This document shows positions 46,201-58,745 of a stretch of DNA of 64,000 bases, one piece after another (position 1 is the stretch's first letter; the number at the start of each line of letters is the position of its first letter). Source of the DNA: Takakia lepidozioides (taxonomy: Eukaryota; Streptophyta; Takakiopsida; Takakiales; Takakiaceae); the NCBI GenBank assembly GCA_030704615.1, contig CM060731.1, positions 19,530,001 to 19,594,000 on the forward strand, written 5' to 3'. Under the pieces are notes generated by a model. That model did not search any database, was not told the origin of the DNA, and saw nothing but the letters and a program-made list of their open reading frames with translations. The position numbers and the translations under genes are program-made.

Positions 46201-46904
46201 GCATTGCTAGGAAACATAAGCTTTTTAATGGGTGGCATTGCAGGTCGTGCCGTTCCAATTGTGTGAGCTCCAATCACGGTGGATAGCTAGGGTGCTCTCA
46301 GGCAAAGTGCAATTGCTATCATCAAGTGAAATGATGAAAGAAGTTGGGGGGTTCTATGTGCAGCTTCAAGCTTCTGGCAAGCCCAAGTGTTTCACACATA
46401 ATTTGGCAACCTTTCAGGTTGGTTTGCCTCTCTCATCTGCACAATTGTTCTCTCCTTCCTTTCAGGAATGACTATTGCAGAAAAGAAATTTGAAAGCTGT
46501 CTGTTTCCTGACAATGCACCAAGTATGGCCAGCAGTCCATGTACTATGCTTTTATGCTCATGTGTATCCGTACCAGTGGTGTTCTAGAGGTAAGTTTTTG
46601 GTGGTTCCACTGGTACTGGAAATCACTGGGCTGTCTAATCATGCATGTTGTATGTTGGTAAGAGCAACAGCTAGAACCTTACAGGTGATTTGTACATGCA
46701 TGGATGTTGATGCAGTATGAATATGATAACTGGCTCGCGGATCAGAGTGGAAGTGACCATGTGGAGACTTGGAGGAAAGAAATCTATGTTACAACTTCTA
46801 AGAACAAACGCGAAAACCCAACTACTTATCGAGATGTGTGGCCAGACGAAGAGTTCCACAAGGCAGCTATGTTATGTCTGTTGAATCAGCAGATGATGAG
46901 GTGA
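43227..46904 (+). CDS. Flavin-containing monooxygenase, plant FMO GS-OX type, 8 exons
   Basis: FMOs oxygenate soft nucleophiles such as sulfides using FAD, NADPH and O2. Inferred exons: 43227-43317, 43658-44284, 44585-44655, 44882-45040, 45380-45462, 45859-45994, 46244-46417 and 46716-46904, all GT-AG with matching phases, giving 509 residues. Seen: FAD motif GAGAAG (71-76) followed by an acidic residue in VYEQ, FMO signature FPGHKEVALYL (158-168), HSHNYR at the exon 3 end, NADPH motif GNSASGA (269-275) and ILHCTGY (about 345). The catalytic core is complete. The first exon is supported by a strong CAG/GTGAGG donor and phase match to the acceptor at 43657. Without it, translation could start at 43642. 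The N-terminus is about 60 residues longer than typical. The substrate is unknown. Confidence 0.9.
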
Positions 46905-48030
46905 CTTCAATCACCCAATTATCATCTTGGCTTGTATCTTACTTCTCTTAGATTAAGCCCTCAACAATTGTTGTAGGGATAGTCACTTTTGACCCTTCAA
47001 TCACCTAGTGCACTTGTTGACTTTTGTGAAAAATGATCAGTGGTGAAAAAATATGTTAAATCTGAAAAAAAGGAACATTTCAATGCATATAACAAGGGGA
47101 AAACAATAAGAATAATGTAAGAACTGACAATACTTCCATCGGTTTCCACAGCAGTGGTTCGGCAAGCCCCATGTCAAATCCTTCCCAACCCCTCTTACCT
47201 CGGATTCACTATTAAGATTTTCGAATGCTGGTTGTTGTGTAGCAGCGAGTAATCCGCTGGCAAGGTGATGGTGATGGTGATGGTGATGGTCACAATGAGG
47301 TGCAGGGTCCGATTCTTGCTGGAGTACTATGTCACCCAGTCTAGTGTCACTTCCTCTTTGTATTTCATACTTGGTCAAATTCCGTGCCACCAAGTGGGAG
47401 TTACACCGATTGGAGTGACACTCTCTTCCATGTAACTCCGGTGTCCAATGTCCCTCCGGTGTCACACCAACTACTAGTGTCATTTTGGTGATGTCACCTG
47501 TTCCAGGTCACTCCAGTGTTTGGTGTCACTCTTGAGTGTGGGTGGGGAAGATATGACATGCAAAAAACCGGCGTACCGTGTTGTCAAAGATTGCCCACTT
47601 GCATTAGCTATTACAAGACCACCCACCCCTCCACATACTCCCCAAAACTGGAGCAGATCAAGTCAAATTCCATAAAACCCCCGGCATGAAGGGTTCCGGA
47701 ATGAGTTTATCATTGATCAAAAATCCAAATGTAGTGACATCCCCAAGCCGAGTATCCCTATGGATTACGACATTATGCCTCAAGCAATTATGGATTATAG
47801 CCCTCAGCCTGGGGCATTTGCGTATTCTGGACATGGGCCGGGGGGGAATTTTGGCTTTGCTTTACAACAGGTAAAGTTCGTCCGTGAGGACTTCCCTGGA
47901 CTTTTTATTAGTATTTTTTATTTATTTTTAAGAGAAAGGGGACGGAGCCCTTTTAATCAAATTAGAATAGAGGAAAAATAACCTCGTGGGGGCCATCAGA
48001 CAGACCAATCGTGGGAAACCTCCCAGAGCA
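46905..48030. other. Intergenic; short GGTGTCAC-rich and GATGGT repeats
   Basis: A GATGGT-type microsatellite lies near 47265-47290. Positions 47330-47520 hold many copies of GGTGTCAC/AGTGTCAC-like octamers in both orientations. The remaining sequence has no recognised gene. Confidence 0.5.
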
Positions 48031-48034
48031 CCAC

Positions 48035-48295
48035 CATGTGTAGCTAAGAAAACCGGTCATGGTTACTGAAAGAATCAGCAGCTTAAAAACCAGGCCTAAG
48101 AACAATCCACAAGGCATAAATCTAAGAGCATAAGGTTCTACCATCTATGCCAGGGTTGATACAGAGCCACACTGGGGAGCTATAAGACGAGTCATGGTTA
48201 GCTGAAGGAATCAGCCACTTGAAACCAGACCTAAGAGCTAACCACTAAGGCATAAATCTAGGAAGAGAAGTCCACCATCTATGCCAAAAGTAAAC
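48035..48295. repeat. Two diverged tandem copies of about 130 bp
   Basis: GTCATGGTTA(G)CTGAA(A/G)GAATCAGC and a following block ending CCATCTATGCCA occur at about 48057-48150 and 48192-48290. The two copies are clearly related but have diverged. Confidence 0.65.
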
Positions 48296-50300
48296 TGCGA
48301 GCCTGCAGAACAACACAACAAGGGGAGGACAGAACAGATCAGGACCGAAGCCTAGCATTTGGATCTGAGGGCTTCGAAATTAAGGTGAGCCTTAATCTTT
48401 GAGTTCATGTTCTTCATGTGTTTCCAATTAATGTCCTCCTTAAAATCCAGTGGAGAGGGTCACGGGCTAGATGGGCTTCCATCGGTCGAGGAGTGGAGGG
48501 TGGAAAGTGCATTGGTCCCCATCTCTGGTGCATATGATGTCTCGCCAGCCCCACGAAGCATCGAACTCTTGAAGCAACTTGTCCCGTTTCGCTTGAGTAC
48601 ATCTGCCCACCACGCAAGTTCCTCGAAGTTCAAGAATTTACGATTGATCTCTGTAGGTTGGAGCTATGTTCAAAATGGAAATCCAAAGCTTTGTCAACGT
48701 GCTCTCTCAACCTCATAAAACTGATATAAATCTTCAAACACTCTACTCTCAAACTTGTCAAACCACACAACATCACTCGGATCCAATTGGAGCAATTTTT
48801 CCTCAATTACGATAGCCTCTTCAATCTGCTCTTCCTCAGTACCTAACTCCTTAAGCCAGTAAAATTGTGTAGGTTCTTCATGGTGATCGTAGTCATACTT
48901 GTCAGTGTCACCACTTAAGATGGTGCTAAAACTCACCAAACCTGCAGTGCTAGCAAAGTGAACTAGCTCGTCTTTGAACATACATAAAGCTTAGTATTCG
49001 GAAGGTGTCACGGAAGGTGCTCGCTCGACAAGTGCCGAACCTACCCGATCAGCAAAACCAGCATGATCAGCATGAAGATCCAACACAACGTTTGACCCGC
49101 CTTCTAATGCACTATTGGAAAAGGGAAGGGGGGGCCACGCCCCACGCCACAACAACGTCCTGGTCACCTCCCCCTAAAAACATCCATTTATGACACCAAG
49201 CCGAATATACGACGAACGTCCGGTTTACGTCTCTAGGGCGTTGCTCCTGGTTGGGTAGTGTATAATGTGATGGTTGGTATAATAAATGACAACGAGTTTT
49301 TGGTTCAAACTAATGTTGGGAAGTAAAAAATTACATCTTTGTCAGATCCGACATCCAACATGCCACAAGGTTGTCTTCCAATGTGGTGGGTTCAAAGCCA
49401 AAGCCACATAATTGTATGTGGGATGTCATCCATTATGGCTAACTAGCTATGAAATGGGATACTTGAGTTAACCACCTACTTAATGTGTGTACATCCCAAA
49501 CTTTTGATTTCTTGGGGTTGGGCAACCACATTGCCTCGATTATAGCATACAAAACATATATTGTTATTTATTATTATTATTTAATCAATTCAAATAATTA
49601 TAAAACTAATAAATTGAGATCAAAAATCAATATAGACCAGTGCATTAAAAAACCCTATAGATCATAAAAAAAATGTAGTGGACAATGGACCATGACAAAA
49701 TGTCATTTTGCCATACAGTGATTTGCATTGTGAGAACCATTGGATTTTATTTTTTTTAAATTGAAATTTTCTTTTAAACTTTAAATTTCGAATTTATGAA
49801 TTTTTATGATATCCGGTCAATTTCTGAAAAACATTCCAAGTCATAAACAGGTTTGCACAAATGTTACACCCAAACGTGAACAGGTCTTGAAATGGACCCC
49901 ATATTCAGGTCCGGATACATAACATACCCTGGTCTGCCCCTTGCAAGATACCCTGACCCAGCCCTACTGGCCGGGTATTTAATCTTAGGGTTACTTTCCA
50001 TGTGACCAGTTCTCACGTTCTGTTGATGTCACACGAAGGGAGAATGGGTCCAGGCACCCAATTCCATACACTTCCATGGACATCGATGCCCATGCAGGGC
50101 CTGGCCGGGTCCCGTGCAGCGGAGCCCTCACCAAAAGTGAGGCGTTGGGCGTACGGTCCCGTTCTCTATCGATGACTTAGTAGCCCGTATTTTTCATGCC
50201 ATGACTTGCTAAACATGTTACCCTCCTCGACACATTCCGCATCAAATGTGCACGCAGAGTCTTCTGCCGCCACAGTTTTTTTTTACGAGTTTTGAAGAAT
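48296..50300. other. Intergenic, no gene recognised
   Basis: A minus-strand frame at 48694-48981 (95 residues, acidic, YWLKELGTEEEQIEEAIVIE) has no recognisable family and could be a transposon relic. The rest is AT-rich. Confidence 0.4.
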
Positions 50301-50312
50301 AGCGCGTAGCAA

Positions 50313-51230
50313 CAATGCAAGCTCTTCTTGAAGAGAGTTTCGGACAAGAACCAGAGGATGTGTATTCTCATTTAGATAACTCAAGCACAGTTTTGGTGCC
50401 CAACAAAGTAATATTCCCGGTCGCACTTACAAAAAGGGTCCATGGACCGTGAATGAGGTCATGGTCTTGCAAGCAGCAAAACGTACAAATTGGGTGAAGC
50501 ATGGTCCTGGATCTGGATCGAAGACATTGCATCATACTGCAACACAAAGATGGTCCGTTGTGGAAGATGCATGCATCAAGCACAATGTCAATCGAAGTGC
50601 ACAACAGTGTCAAGACAAATGGGAAAGCCTCTCTGCAGATCTTCGGAAGATATGAGATTATGAAAGAAGAATTGCAAGTGGACAAAAATCTTATTTTCAG
50701 ATGACTCCCCAAGAGAATAAAGATGCAAAACTCCCAAAAGTCATAATGCAACTGGAGGTCTTCAATGCTTTGGGCGACTGGTATGTCAAAGGATCCAAAG
50801 CTCTTGGACCAGGTGATGGGCCTATCGATACTTCCACCATGCCCAGACCATGTAAAAACTCATCATACATACAACATTTGCGTTTGGATTTATACAGGTA
50901 CTTGTTTGAATTCAATCTAATTCTTGTTGGCATAATAGGTGGGGACTCTTCATCCGACGATGGTGGTGATAAGTCTGACAACCCAACCACTGCAAAACGA
51001 CGAAGAGTTTCTCCGAAAGTGGTGGCATGCAGGACTTGACAAACATGTTGGAGACGAACAGAGAAAAATCAAGAACATGAAAATGTGCGCCACCGAGAAT
51101 CATTGGAACTTGAAAGAGAACGGATACAAGCAACCAAAGATATTGGAGCTGGATACATTGTAGCCCTAATGAACATTGGTGAAGGGTTGAAGAGTATTGG
51201 CACCTCAATGACTCGACAAGGGCCAAATTG
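50313..51230 (+). pseudogene. Trihelix/Myb-SANT-like protein, two or more breaks
   Basis: The plus strand reads KKGPWTVNEVMVLQAAKR near 50430-50480, a SANT/trihelix-like DNA-binding region (RWSVVEDACIKHNVNRSAQQCQDKW), then an in-frame TGA at about 50656 where relatives would have Arg (CGA). The same frame resumes with SYFQMTPQ, LEVFNALGDWY and a serine/aspartate-rich segment with KRRR. A frameshift near 51075 leads to the C-terminal helix (RHRESLELERERIQATKD, then GYIVALMNIGEGLKSIG) and a stop. Such proteins occur as plant transcription factors and as the ORF1 of PIF/Harbinger transposons. No DDE transposase was seen nearby. Confidence 0.6.
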
Positions 51231-51425
51231 ACAACAGGTTTGCTAGTGGACTCATTTCGATTATAATTTGTCTTCTGAAGTTGGTACCAGGGGTCACTTG
51301 TCAGGGTCACTTGCCCCTACACAATAAACCGAATACGTTTTGTCAATTGACTCTACATTTTGTCAATTGATTATCATAGTAGATGATGTGCTACCTTTGT
51401 GAGTATGAAATTTGCAGTTATTTTA

Positions 51426-51975
51426 CTTGATCTTGTGCAATGCGCCTTCATTATAATTTCTATAGCATTGGCATAGTATACCGCACTACCTCCATATTAC
51501 ATTATATAGTGTGCCTTGATGGTGTATAGTGCTCATCATGGTACATGTATGGATAATTCCCCAATATGCTGGAGATTGTGCCCTCTTTATGACTCATAAG
51601 TGTGTGAAAGTTGGGCCCCTGGTATATGCTTTGCAAAATAGGTACAGTACATGTACATTGCTCTTTTGATGAGGTGCATATATAAACTTGCAGGTACTAT
51701 ACTTGATCTTGTACAATGGGCCTTCATTATAATTTCTATAGTACAATCTTCATTGGCATAGTATACTACACTGCCTTCATATAATGTGCCTTGATGGTAT
51801 ATAGTGTTCATCATGGTGCATGTGTGGATAATTCCCCAATATGCTGGAGATGCCCTCCTTATGACTCAGGAGTGTGTGAAATTTGTGATCCCTGGCATAG
51901 GCTTTGCAAAATAGGTATTATACTTTCCCTTGTAGTGTGTCTTTATTATAATCTCTATAGTACTATCTTAATGTC
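51426..51975. repeat. Tandem repeat, period about 276 bp, two full and one partial copy
   Basis: CTTGATCTTGT(G/A)CAATG starts at 51426 and 51702, with parallel blocks (ATTATAATTTCTATAG, GGATAATTCCCCAATATGCTGGAGA, GGCTTTGCAAAATAGGTA). A third partial copy begins near 51925. It is non-coding. Confidence 0.8.
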
Positions 51976-52484
51976 ATAGTATAGTACAGTGCAAAAATGA
52001 TCTGGGCCCACCACCTCACTTTTGTATTTATAAGGGTCAGGTAAAACACCTTCCACAATGGGAGCTCATGCTAAAGACACTCTCGAGATTGTTTTGCCCA
52101 TTTGCATCCGTCGTCAGCCCTGCATGTACACTTTCAAGAGTATGCCCCCTTCGTCAGACCAGCACGTACATTCTCAAGGGACTGATGCACTTGCAAATAC
52201 ACTACATATTTATCTCAAAAGTGGGGAAGTTAGGTACATGTACTTTGGAGGTACATCAATTCATTTATCATATTTTGTTGTATGGGTTCAAATCATGATA
52301 TAGGTTTGGGATCCATTTTGCCTTCTTTTCCGGTTCAGTAGAAGGCTACTAGTGCACCCCAACCCCAGTCCATTCATGTAAGTACTTCAGAGGCGGATTT
52401 TGACAATGCGCCATTAGATCAACATATATGCGCATCTTCAAGCACATGTCTGAGCGGAGAGAGAGAAAGTGAGGTGGCGTAGGA

Positions 52485-53237
52485 TAGGAAACTGACCGAG
52501 CACGAGCTCAAGCAGTTTTTTGGGTTCCACATGGTCGCAAGTCCACTCCATGAGCATTATTTGTATCATGCAACAAATGAGCCAATCGATGCGGACATCA
52601 CCCAGATTCTTCGTTGCATCTTGTGTCATTCTGATGTCCGTTCTTCTCAGATTCTTGGTAACAAAACAAGGGGAAGGAAGGGTCTCACGTACAATAAATT
52701 GCATGGAACCAAAACAATGAAAAAACATGTTGATAATGAGCATGCCGAGGTGATGGCTGGGTTCATAGCAAATATTACTGCAAGTAGAGATGCATGTACT
52801 ACGCATCGAGAGCCACACAAAAAGCGAAATCGGGTCACACTTGGCACAATTTCCAGTTTTTTTTTGGAGTGTCATCTTTTACAACAAACAAGATGAAAAA
52901 CAAAATATTTTGTTGAAAGATTTGGTGCTATGCATAGCTAAGGGATATATGTCTCTTAGTGCAGTGGAGAATGGATGGGTTAGGCGCAGCTACCTTCGAC
53001 AAGATTCGAGACTTGTTTTCCCATCTCATCATCTTGACATCAGAGGTCTTGCCTAATATGGTCAAGCATACACTAAACACATATGTCCGTCCTTATTTGG
53101 CAACGACTGCTACTTTTGACCTATGTATGAGTAAAGGTGCACATGACACTTTTGCACTCGTCATAAATTTCTTAACTCGAGAGTGGGAGCCAAAACACAT
53201 TACCGTTGATTTATTTGAAGCAAAAGACACCTGGTGA
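52485..53237 (+). pseudogene. hAT transposase fragment with BED-type zinc finger
   Basis: Plus-strand frames give a BED-like zinc finger (CILCHSDVRSSQILGN, then LHGTKTMKKHVDNEH). After frame changes come hAT core segments (SLSAVENGW, KHTLNTYVRPYLATTATFDLCMSKGAHDTFALVIN, split here into separate frames) and FEAKDT followed by a stop. The C-terminal dimerisation region is absent, so this is a dead N-terminal half. Terminal repeats were not identified. Confidence 0.65.
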
Positions 53238-56200
53238 CATTGTATTCAGTGGGCTAAATTGGATGCACTTATGGGCGTGTAGATTTGTTACGTGACCATA
53301 CGAGTACAGAATACTATATAAAGTATATTTTGAATGGGGCTGTATCTTAATAAAGTCGAGGATTTGGTGGACGCACGTTATTAACTTAATTAACATTGTA
53401 TGAAGGCCCGATTGGGTCAGATTTGCGGCAAATCTTTTTTGTTTATATTGGGCGGCTGCTCAAATTCAAATTCATAGAGGGGCCATCTCTTAACTTAATT
53501 TCTAGTTTCTAAGGGGGTCCGGATAAATCCATAGCTCAATGGCTAATTATGATGATTTAATCATGCACGAAAATAATTAGAATATACTAAAATAAAATAT
53601 AAAATAAAAAATCATTGGATGGGGAATCTTTCAGATTCCCAAGTCCAAGAATTACCTCCAGGGTTCCAAGAGAACCCTCTGGGAACGCTATTCCAAGTTG
53701 GGGAGCAAAGGGAACCGTTCCCCGTTAGATGGGAACGCCCAATAATGGCCTCAAGCCACTTTAAATACCTCTAGTTATCATCCATGGGGTCAATCGATTT
53801 CCGGATAGATGAATTATGTTCATGTGCACATTCACTTCTTCAAATCATGCGTGAGGGAAAACTTAAACAAATAAGGTGGGGCAAGGGGCTTTCCAAACTA
53901 TAAGAATCTACTTTTCTATTTAAATAAGAGGGGAGTGAGGCATACTGTGTTTAAAATATGTCATCTTCTACCTTTGAAACCCGGGATGGGCCCTATCGAC
54001 TCGCATTGGTTGTCTCTCCTCTCTTGTTGTCTCTGTGCGCCGGCTCCCAGCTGCGAACTCCCAAATGACGTCTTTTACGCCGAAAAACCGGCCTCGCCGA
54101 GGCCTCAATGTGTACCTAAGTGGGGATCAACTCCCACTAATTTTCGTCCCGCACCACATGCGCAAAGAGGGGCCCATGAATAGTCCCGGAATTATTTATC
54201 CAACAGGCACCCCCCTTAAAATCCCCCTCCAATGACCCTTGGTCGCAAGACGCGGTCCCAGCCGTTGACCGCATGTCAACGCTGCAGCCCCGCATGGTTT
54301 TTGGGCATTTCTACCTTGGGCAGCCCCTAGAAACCCTTGGCTAGCCCCCCCTCTAGGGTAGGCTAGCAATTTACCCAAGGTCCCTTGGGATCCCTGGGCC
54401 TAATAATTGGCTCGGGCAAAATGCCTCGGGCTCAAAATGAACGGCAGGCCTCTTGGCTCGGCTTTCAATAGAAAAATATACACTAAAGGTTTCTCCCTCT
54501 AGCTCACCCTCGCGTATGAGGATGAAATAATTAAATGGCTATGGTGGGCTTCACCTATAGCTAGCAAAATATAAGAAAATACATCAACAATTCAAAGTTA
54601 GGTTCTCTAGCTCCATCCTTCAATGGGAATTGAAAGTAAGTCTAGGCTAGGGTATCTAGCTCAATAGAATAAAAATAAACAACAAGGCTATGGGAGTCTT
54701 CTCTCTAGTTCACAAGAAATGAACAACACAAGCTAGGGTATAAAACTTGATTCCACAAAGAAAATATGAGGTCTTCCATCTAGCTTGGTTGAAAGATCAA
54801 TCAAACAAATAACAAATAATTTGAAATGATCGATGGCACAAGGGCTAGCTCACCCGTTCAACCAGTGGGACGTTCGTGATGCTCTAACTTGCTCAGTGAC
54901 CTGGTACCACCGTGGCCTTTCTTGGTGCTCGTCAATCTGGCCCAACCGATCCCGGCTTCCTACTCGTCTTCAAGTCGCCAATCCACAAGTCCGTAATGAA
55001 AAAACTAAGCTTCTCTTTATAAAATTCAATGGGCTCAATGGCCAACAAAAGGTCTAGGGAGGTCTTCCCTCTAGCCTCCTACAAATGCTCTTCCTACACT
55101 AGCTAGGGAGACTCGAGCACACTCCCTAGGACCTAGGTCCCCTCAAGCCAAAACTAAAAACTAAAGTAGAACAACAAAGCAAAAGGAAGAGCACAAGATG
55201 AAGAACAAGGAGGACCTTGGTCTTCTTATATAGTACTTTGAGGCCTACTAAAGTACTAGAATCTATTGAGTTATTCTTATCTAATGGAGGTCTTAAATGC
55301 TAAAGGAAAATAAACTAATAGATAAAAGTTTTTGGATGATTTTTTCCAAGGCGGATGGAAAAGGGTTTTTTCCATCCTATTAGTGGATGACCAGCTAGCA
55401 CCAACTCATGGGTCAACTCTAATTATTTGGTCAAAGAAAAACTTGAAAATCAATTAAATGGGTCGCCACAAGTGCCGTTTGCCTTGAAATTTGGTGTTAT
55501 CGCTAATCTTAACCAAAAATCACCAAACTTGGTGACAAATTGTGTGAAGATCTTCTGCAATAGCTTGAAAATTTTCAGGTTGATTGGAATTATTTATCTT
55601 TTCCAAAACGCCGTTATTCATTAAATTATCGTGAATGAACTCTGCTGCTTCCTTGAAAAATGTCCTAATGGTGGTGCCTATGTGGGTCTTTGACCTTGCC
55701 ACTGAATCATTGAACTTATGAATCATCTCCAACTAACTCTACACTATTGGTGTAGTCCACGGTTCGCTCCACTTGTCCGGACTTGTCATTGTTCCGATGC
55801 AGCAAACTACTGTTTTGCGATATTTCATGTGTCAAGTAAATTTTATTATAGTGTGAAACTAATTAGAATATATATCTAGTTACTTGATTTTAACACTTGA
55901 AATTAGTTCAAATGTTAAATCAGGTGTCAAGATCTAAAATTGATATCTGAAATTTTTTATCCTCAAGCTTGTGAGTCGTGCGGCTTATCTCTCTCGAATT
56001 GAGCCTGCACGATCGAGAGCTCTCTTCGTGCCGAGTATGAGAGTGCATGAATGTGCTGATGAGAGTAGGTTGTTATGGGGTGGATTCCTGATAGCTTGGG
56101 GTGCCCAAGGCTCGACTACCTATCTTAATGAGTGATTGAGTTTATGTTCTATGTGTCATGTGACAATGTGACTTTAATCTAGAAATCAGAGAGATGTTGT

Positions 56201-56500
56201 CTAGCTTTGTAGTACTGGGCTAGATAGACTTATTTTGGTTTTAGCACTATGTAAATGATGTGAAATAGAGAAAGCATGATTTAGAAGAAGTGGTTAAGAT
56301 AGTCGTTCCTGCTGGTTCTTTTAAGTGTGTGCTAGCGTGCGCGGGAGGCACGGTAGATGACGTCGACTAAGGAGCCGACGGATGGAGGGTGTTGACAACT
56401 AATTAGTAGGCTCTACGCATGAACTTAGTGAGCAACATGTCGTAAGTTTATGAAGCCCATTGAACTGGGAAGATGACGTCTGAGCTGCAATTCACTATTT
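53238..56500. other. Intergenic repeats, no gene recognised
   Basis: Positions 54480-55100 contain a loosely repeated motif (CTAGCTC, GAGGTCTTCC(C/A)TCTAGC, GCTAGGGTAT) at irregular spacing, probably decayed retroelement sequence. A minus-strand frame at 55520-55732 has no known family. Confidence 0.4.
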
Positions 56501-56504
56501 ATTT

Positions 56505-57330
56505 TAAAAAATGAAGCTACCGCCACAAAGACGGTCGCTGTTCTTTGTTTTAAAGAATGAAGCGACTGTCTTTTTCATTTTAAAAGATGAAGCGACCGCC
56601 AATTGACGGTATCTGATTTTTCTAATTAAAAAATGGGAGTAAACCCCGAATGGGGCAGGGCAGCGGGTTTGAACCCCGTACGTGTCAAGAGGCGCCTCGT
56701 CGCGTGGCGTTGCGCCACTCGCGAGAACAAACGGAATACACGGAAAAAAGAGGGAAGAGGGGGGAAGAGCGCCCTTTTTTAACCTTCCCCTCCCCTTTAT
56801 GATCACTTCTACTCATCCGTGGTGCGGTTCATTGGCTTCATGTAGTCTTTGGACTTCGTTGCTTGGCACTGCCAACGTGAGGTGCAAATGAATTTATTTA
56901 TTTATTTGGTGGTTGCTTTTATTATTTTTGTATTTCTTAAAATGAAAGCGACCGCCATATTGACGATCACTTTATTTATTAAATTTGACAAAACAAGCGA
57001 CCGTCCTATTGGCGGTTGTTTTTATTTATTAAATTTGACAAAATGATCAATCGTCAATATTATGGCAATTTTTTTCAAATTTAAAAAACGAGGGCGATCG
57101 TCAATATTGCGGTCGCTTCTATTTGTTATTTCAAAATATAAAGCAACCGCCAGTATGGAGGTCGCTTTTATTCTTTTATTTAAAAAAATAAAGCGACCGC
57201 CAATCATGCGGTCGCCTCCTTTAAAAAAATAAAATGAAAAGTGACCGCCAATATTATATTGGCGGTCGCTTTATTTTTAAAATTTTAACATTAAAACGAC
57301 CGCCAATTCTTGCGATCGCACTTTATTTTT
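56505..57330. repeat. Array of imperfect GCGACCGCC hairpins
   Basis: About ten short imperfect palindromes with arms (A)GCGACCGCCAA and (T)GGCGGTCGCT occur at 56515-56610 and 56945-57330, separated by A/T-rich spacers (AAATAAA, TTTATTT). Neighbouring units differ in arm mismatches (GACCGTC, GATCGTC, AACCGCC). A SINE interrupts the array at about 56640-56725. The arrangement resembles subterminal repeats of CACTA-type transposons, but matching termini were not found. Confidence 0.75.
56625..56725 (-). mobile_element. tRNA-derived SINE head
   Basis: The minus strand reads GCGAGTGGCGCAACGCCACG (A-box-like) and, about 30 bases later, GGGGTTCAAACCCGC (B box). It ends in CCCATTTTTT. The A and B boxes and the short length fit a tRNA-derived SINE inserted into the hairpin array. 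Confidence 0.65.
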
Positions 57331-58112
57331 GTTTTTTCATTATTTATCTGTCACCGCCACCGTGTCGGCGACGTGGCTTCTTAAGTGACATTATTTTGCC
57401 TATTTTGTTTTATAGGTATATTGCCTAAACCTGACGTGACGTAGGTCCTGTTAGTGTCAGGTCTAACGTGACCTGACGTTGATGGACGGACGTGACGTTA
57501 ATCACCGGACATACCAGGGTATCTGGTCTATTTATCTCATCATCTATAATGGTAATTGTGTTGGTAGAAATACCTCAGCTTGCAACAACATTTTCATCAT
57601 TTTCCTAGCTACGAGTAGGCTCAACATAATGCACATGGCTCGAAGAATGACAAGATAAAGATGACATGGATATGGATGATCCGCATTGTTAACATCTAAG
57701 AGGTTGATGAGAAAACTGTAAATCAACGTCTAAAATATCACGAGGATGACAACGATCGATTGTAGATGGTTGCTTCTCTACAACGCGACAGTGAAGAAGA
57801 GATATATCTTCTTCGGATTGAGTAAATGCATATGTATCTGACGGTGCACTTCATGATGCACCTAATGGTATAATCGGAGCTGTCAATTGGAGATACTCAC
57901 GCCTAGAGATTGCATGAATATAATCTTGAATCTGTTGAGGACAAAACATACGAACTGGATCGACAATATGGATGATTACAATTTTTTTTGGGCAATTTCC
58001 ATACCCAAGGGGTTATAGAAGCCACCAATGGTGCAGCTAACCAATCCCTTATCACCTGCACATAAGAAATAAATCAAAGTTAGTATAAAGCATAAAGATA
58101 AGTTAGTAAAAT
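57331..58112. other. Intergenic, no gene recognised
   Basis: It contains repeated GTGACGT/ACGTGAC short motifs near 57430-57500 and no recognised coding sequence. It borders the outer end of the Gypsy LTR at 58113. Confidence 0.4.
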
Positions 58113-58731
58113 TGTCAAGGACGAGAACATGACTGAATACAAACAAGAGATAAGACTAGAGGTACAAGGCTAGACAAGAAGTCAAGGTCGGCGTGGCCGA
58201 ATGCACGATAAGTAAATATGAATCAAGACGATCTTTATAACAATGAACAAGAGTACAAGATATTGGAACACGACTTGAATACTGGAATGCTGGAAACTGG
58301 ACTGGAGTACCAGATACTGGAAACTGGGCTAGAGTACTGGGAACTAGAAACAAGAGTAGTTTGTGGTGTTGGCGAGACTGAAGAGTGTCCAGTTTCGCTT
58401 CCTATATATACTGGCTACTAAGAAGCTTCCCTAAGAAGCTTCCCCTATGGAGGTTGCTTGCTGGAGAAGTTTCTAAGATTAAACAAAGGTTTCTTGATGG
58501 AAAAGCTTCCTTAAACAAAGGAGGTATCTTGATGGAGAAGTTTCCTCCAAATGAAGCTTCCTGAGCAGTTTCCCAAGTTACTCTTGGTAATTTGGTAAAC
58601 TCTCGGTTACTTGGTAAGTAATGGTAAATCGTGGTAAATCACGGTAAGTCATGGTAACTTCTGATAACATGGTAACTTGATAACTTCTGGTATTTTCTCC
58701 TGGTAAGTTCTTCTGGGCTATGTCCGTGACA
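58113..58731 (-). repeat. 3' LTR of the Gypsy chromovirus (619 bp)
   Basis: It is bounded by TGTCAAGG and CCGTGACA on the plus strand. The first 130 bases are almost identical to 63871-64000. A purine-rich tract on the minus strand (AGAGGAGGGGGTGA) lies at 58732-58745. Inside are short internal repeats of CTGGAA/GAGTACTGG and of GGTAA(A/G)TC. Confidence 0.9.
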
Positions 58732-58745
58732 TCACCCCCTCCTCT

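Noticed and set aside
47037-47483. A 148-residue frame with a poly-histidine run
   Set aside because: The histidines come from a GATGGT-type microsatellite; no domain or splice context supports a gene.
57451-57456. TAGTG as the far end of a CACTA element starting near 56492
   Set aside because: The sequences next to CACTA and TAGTG are not inverted repeats of each other.
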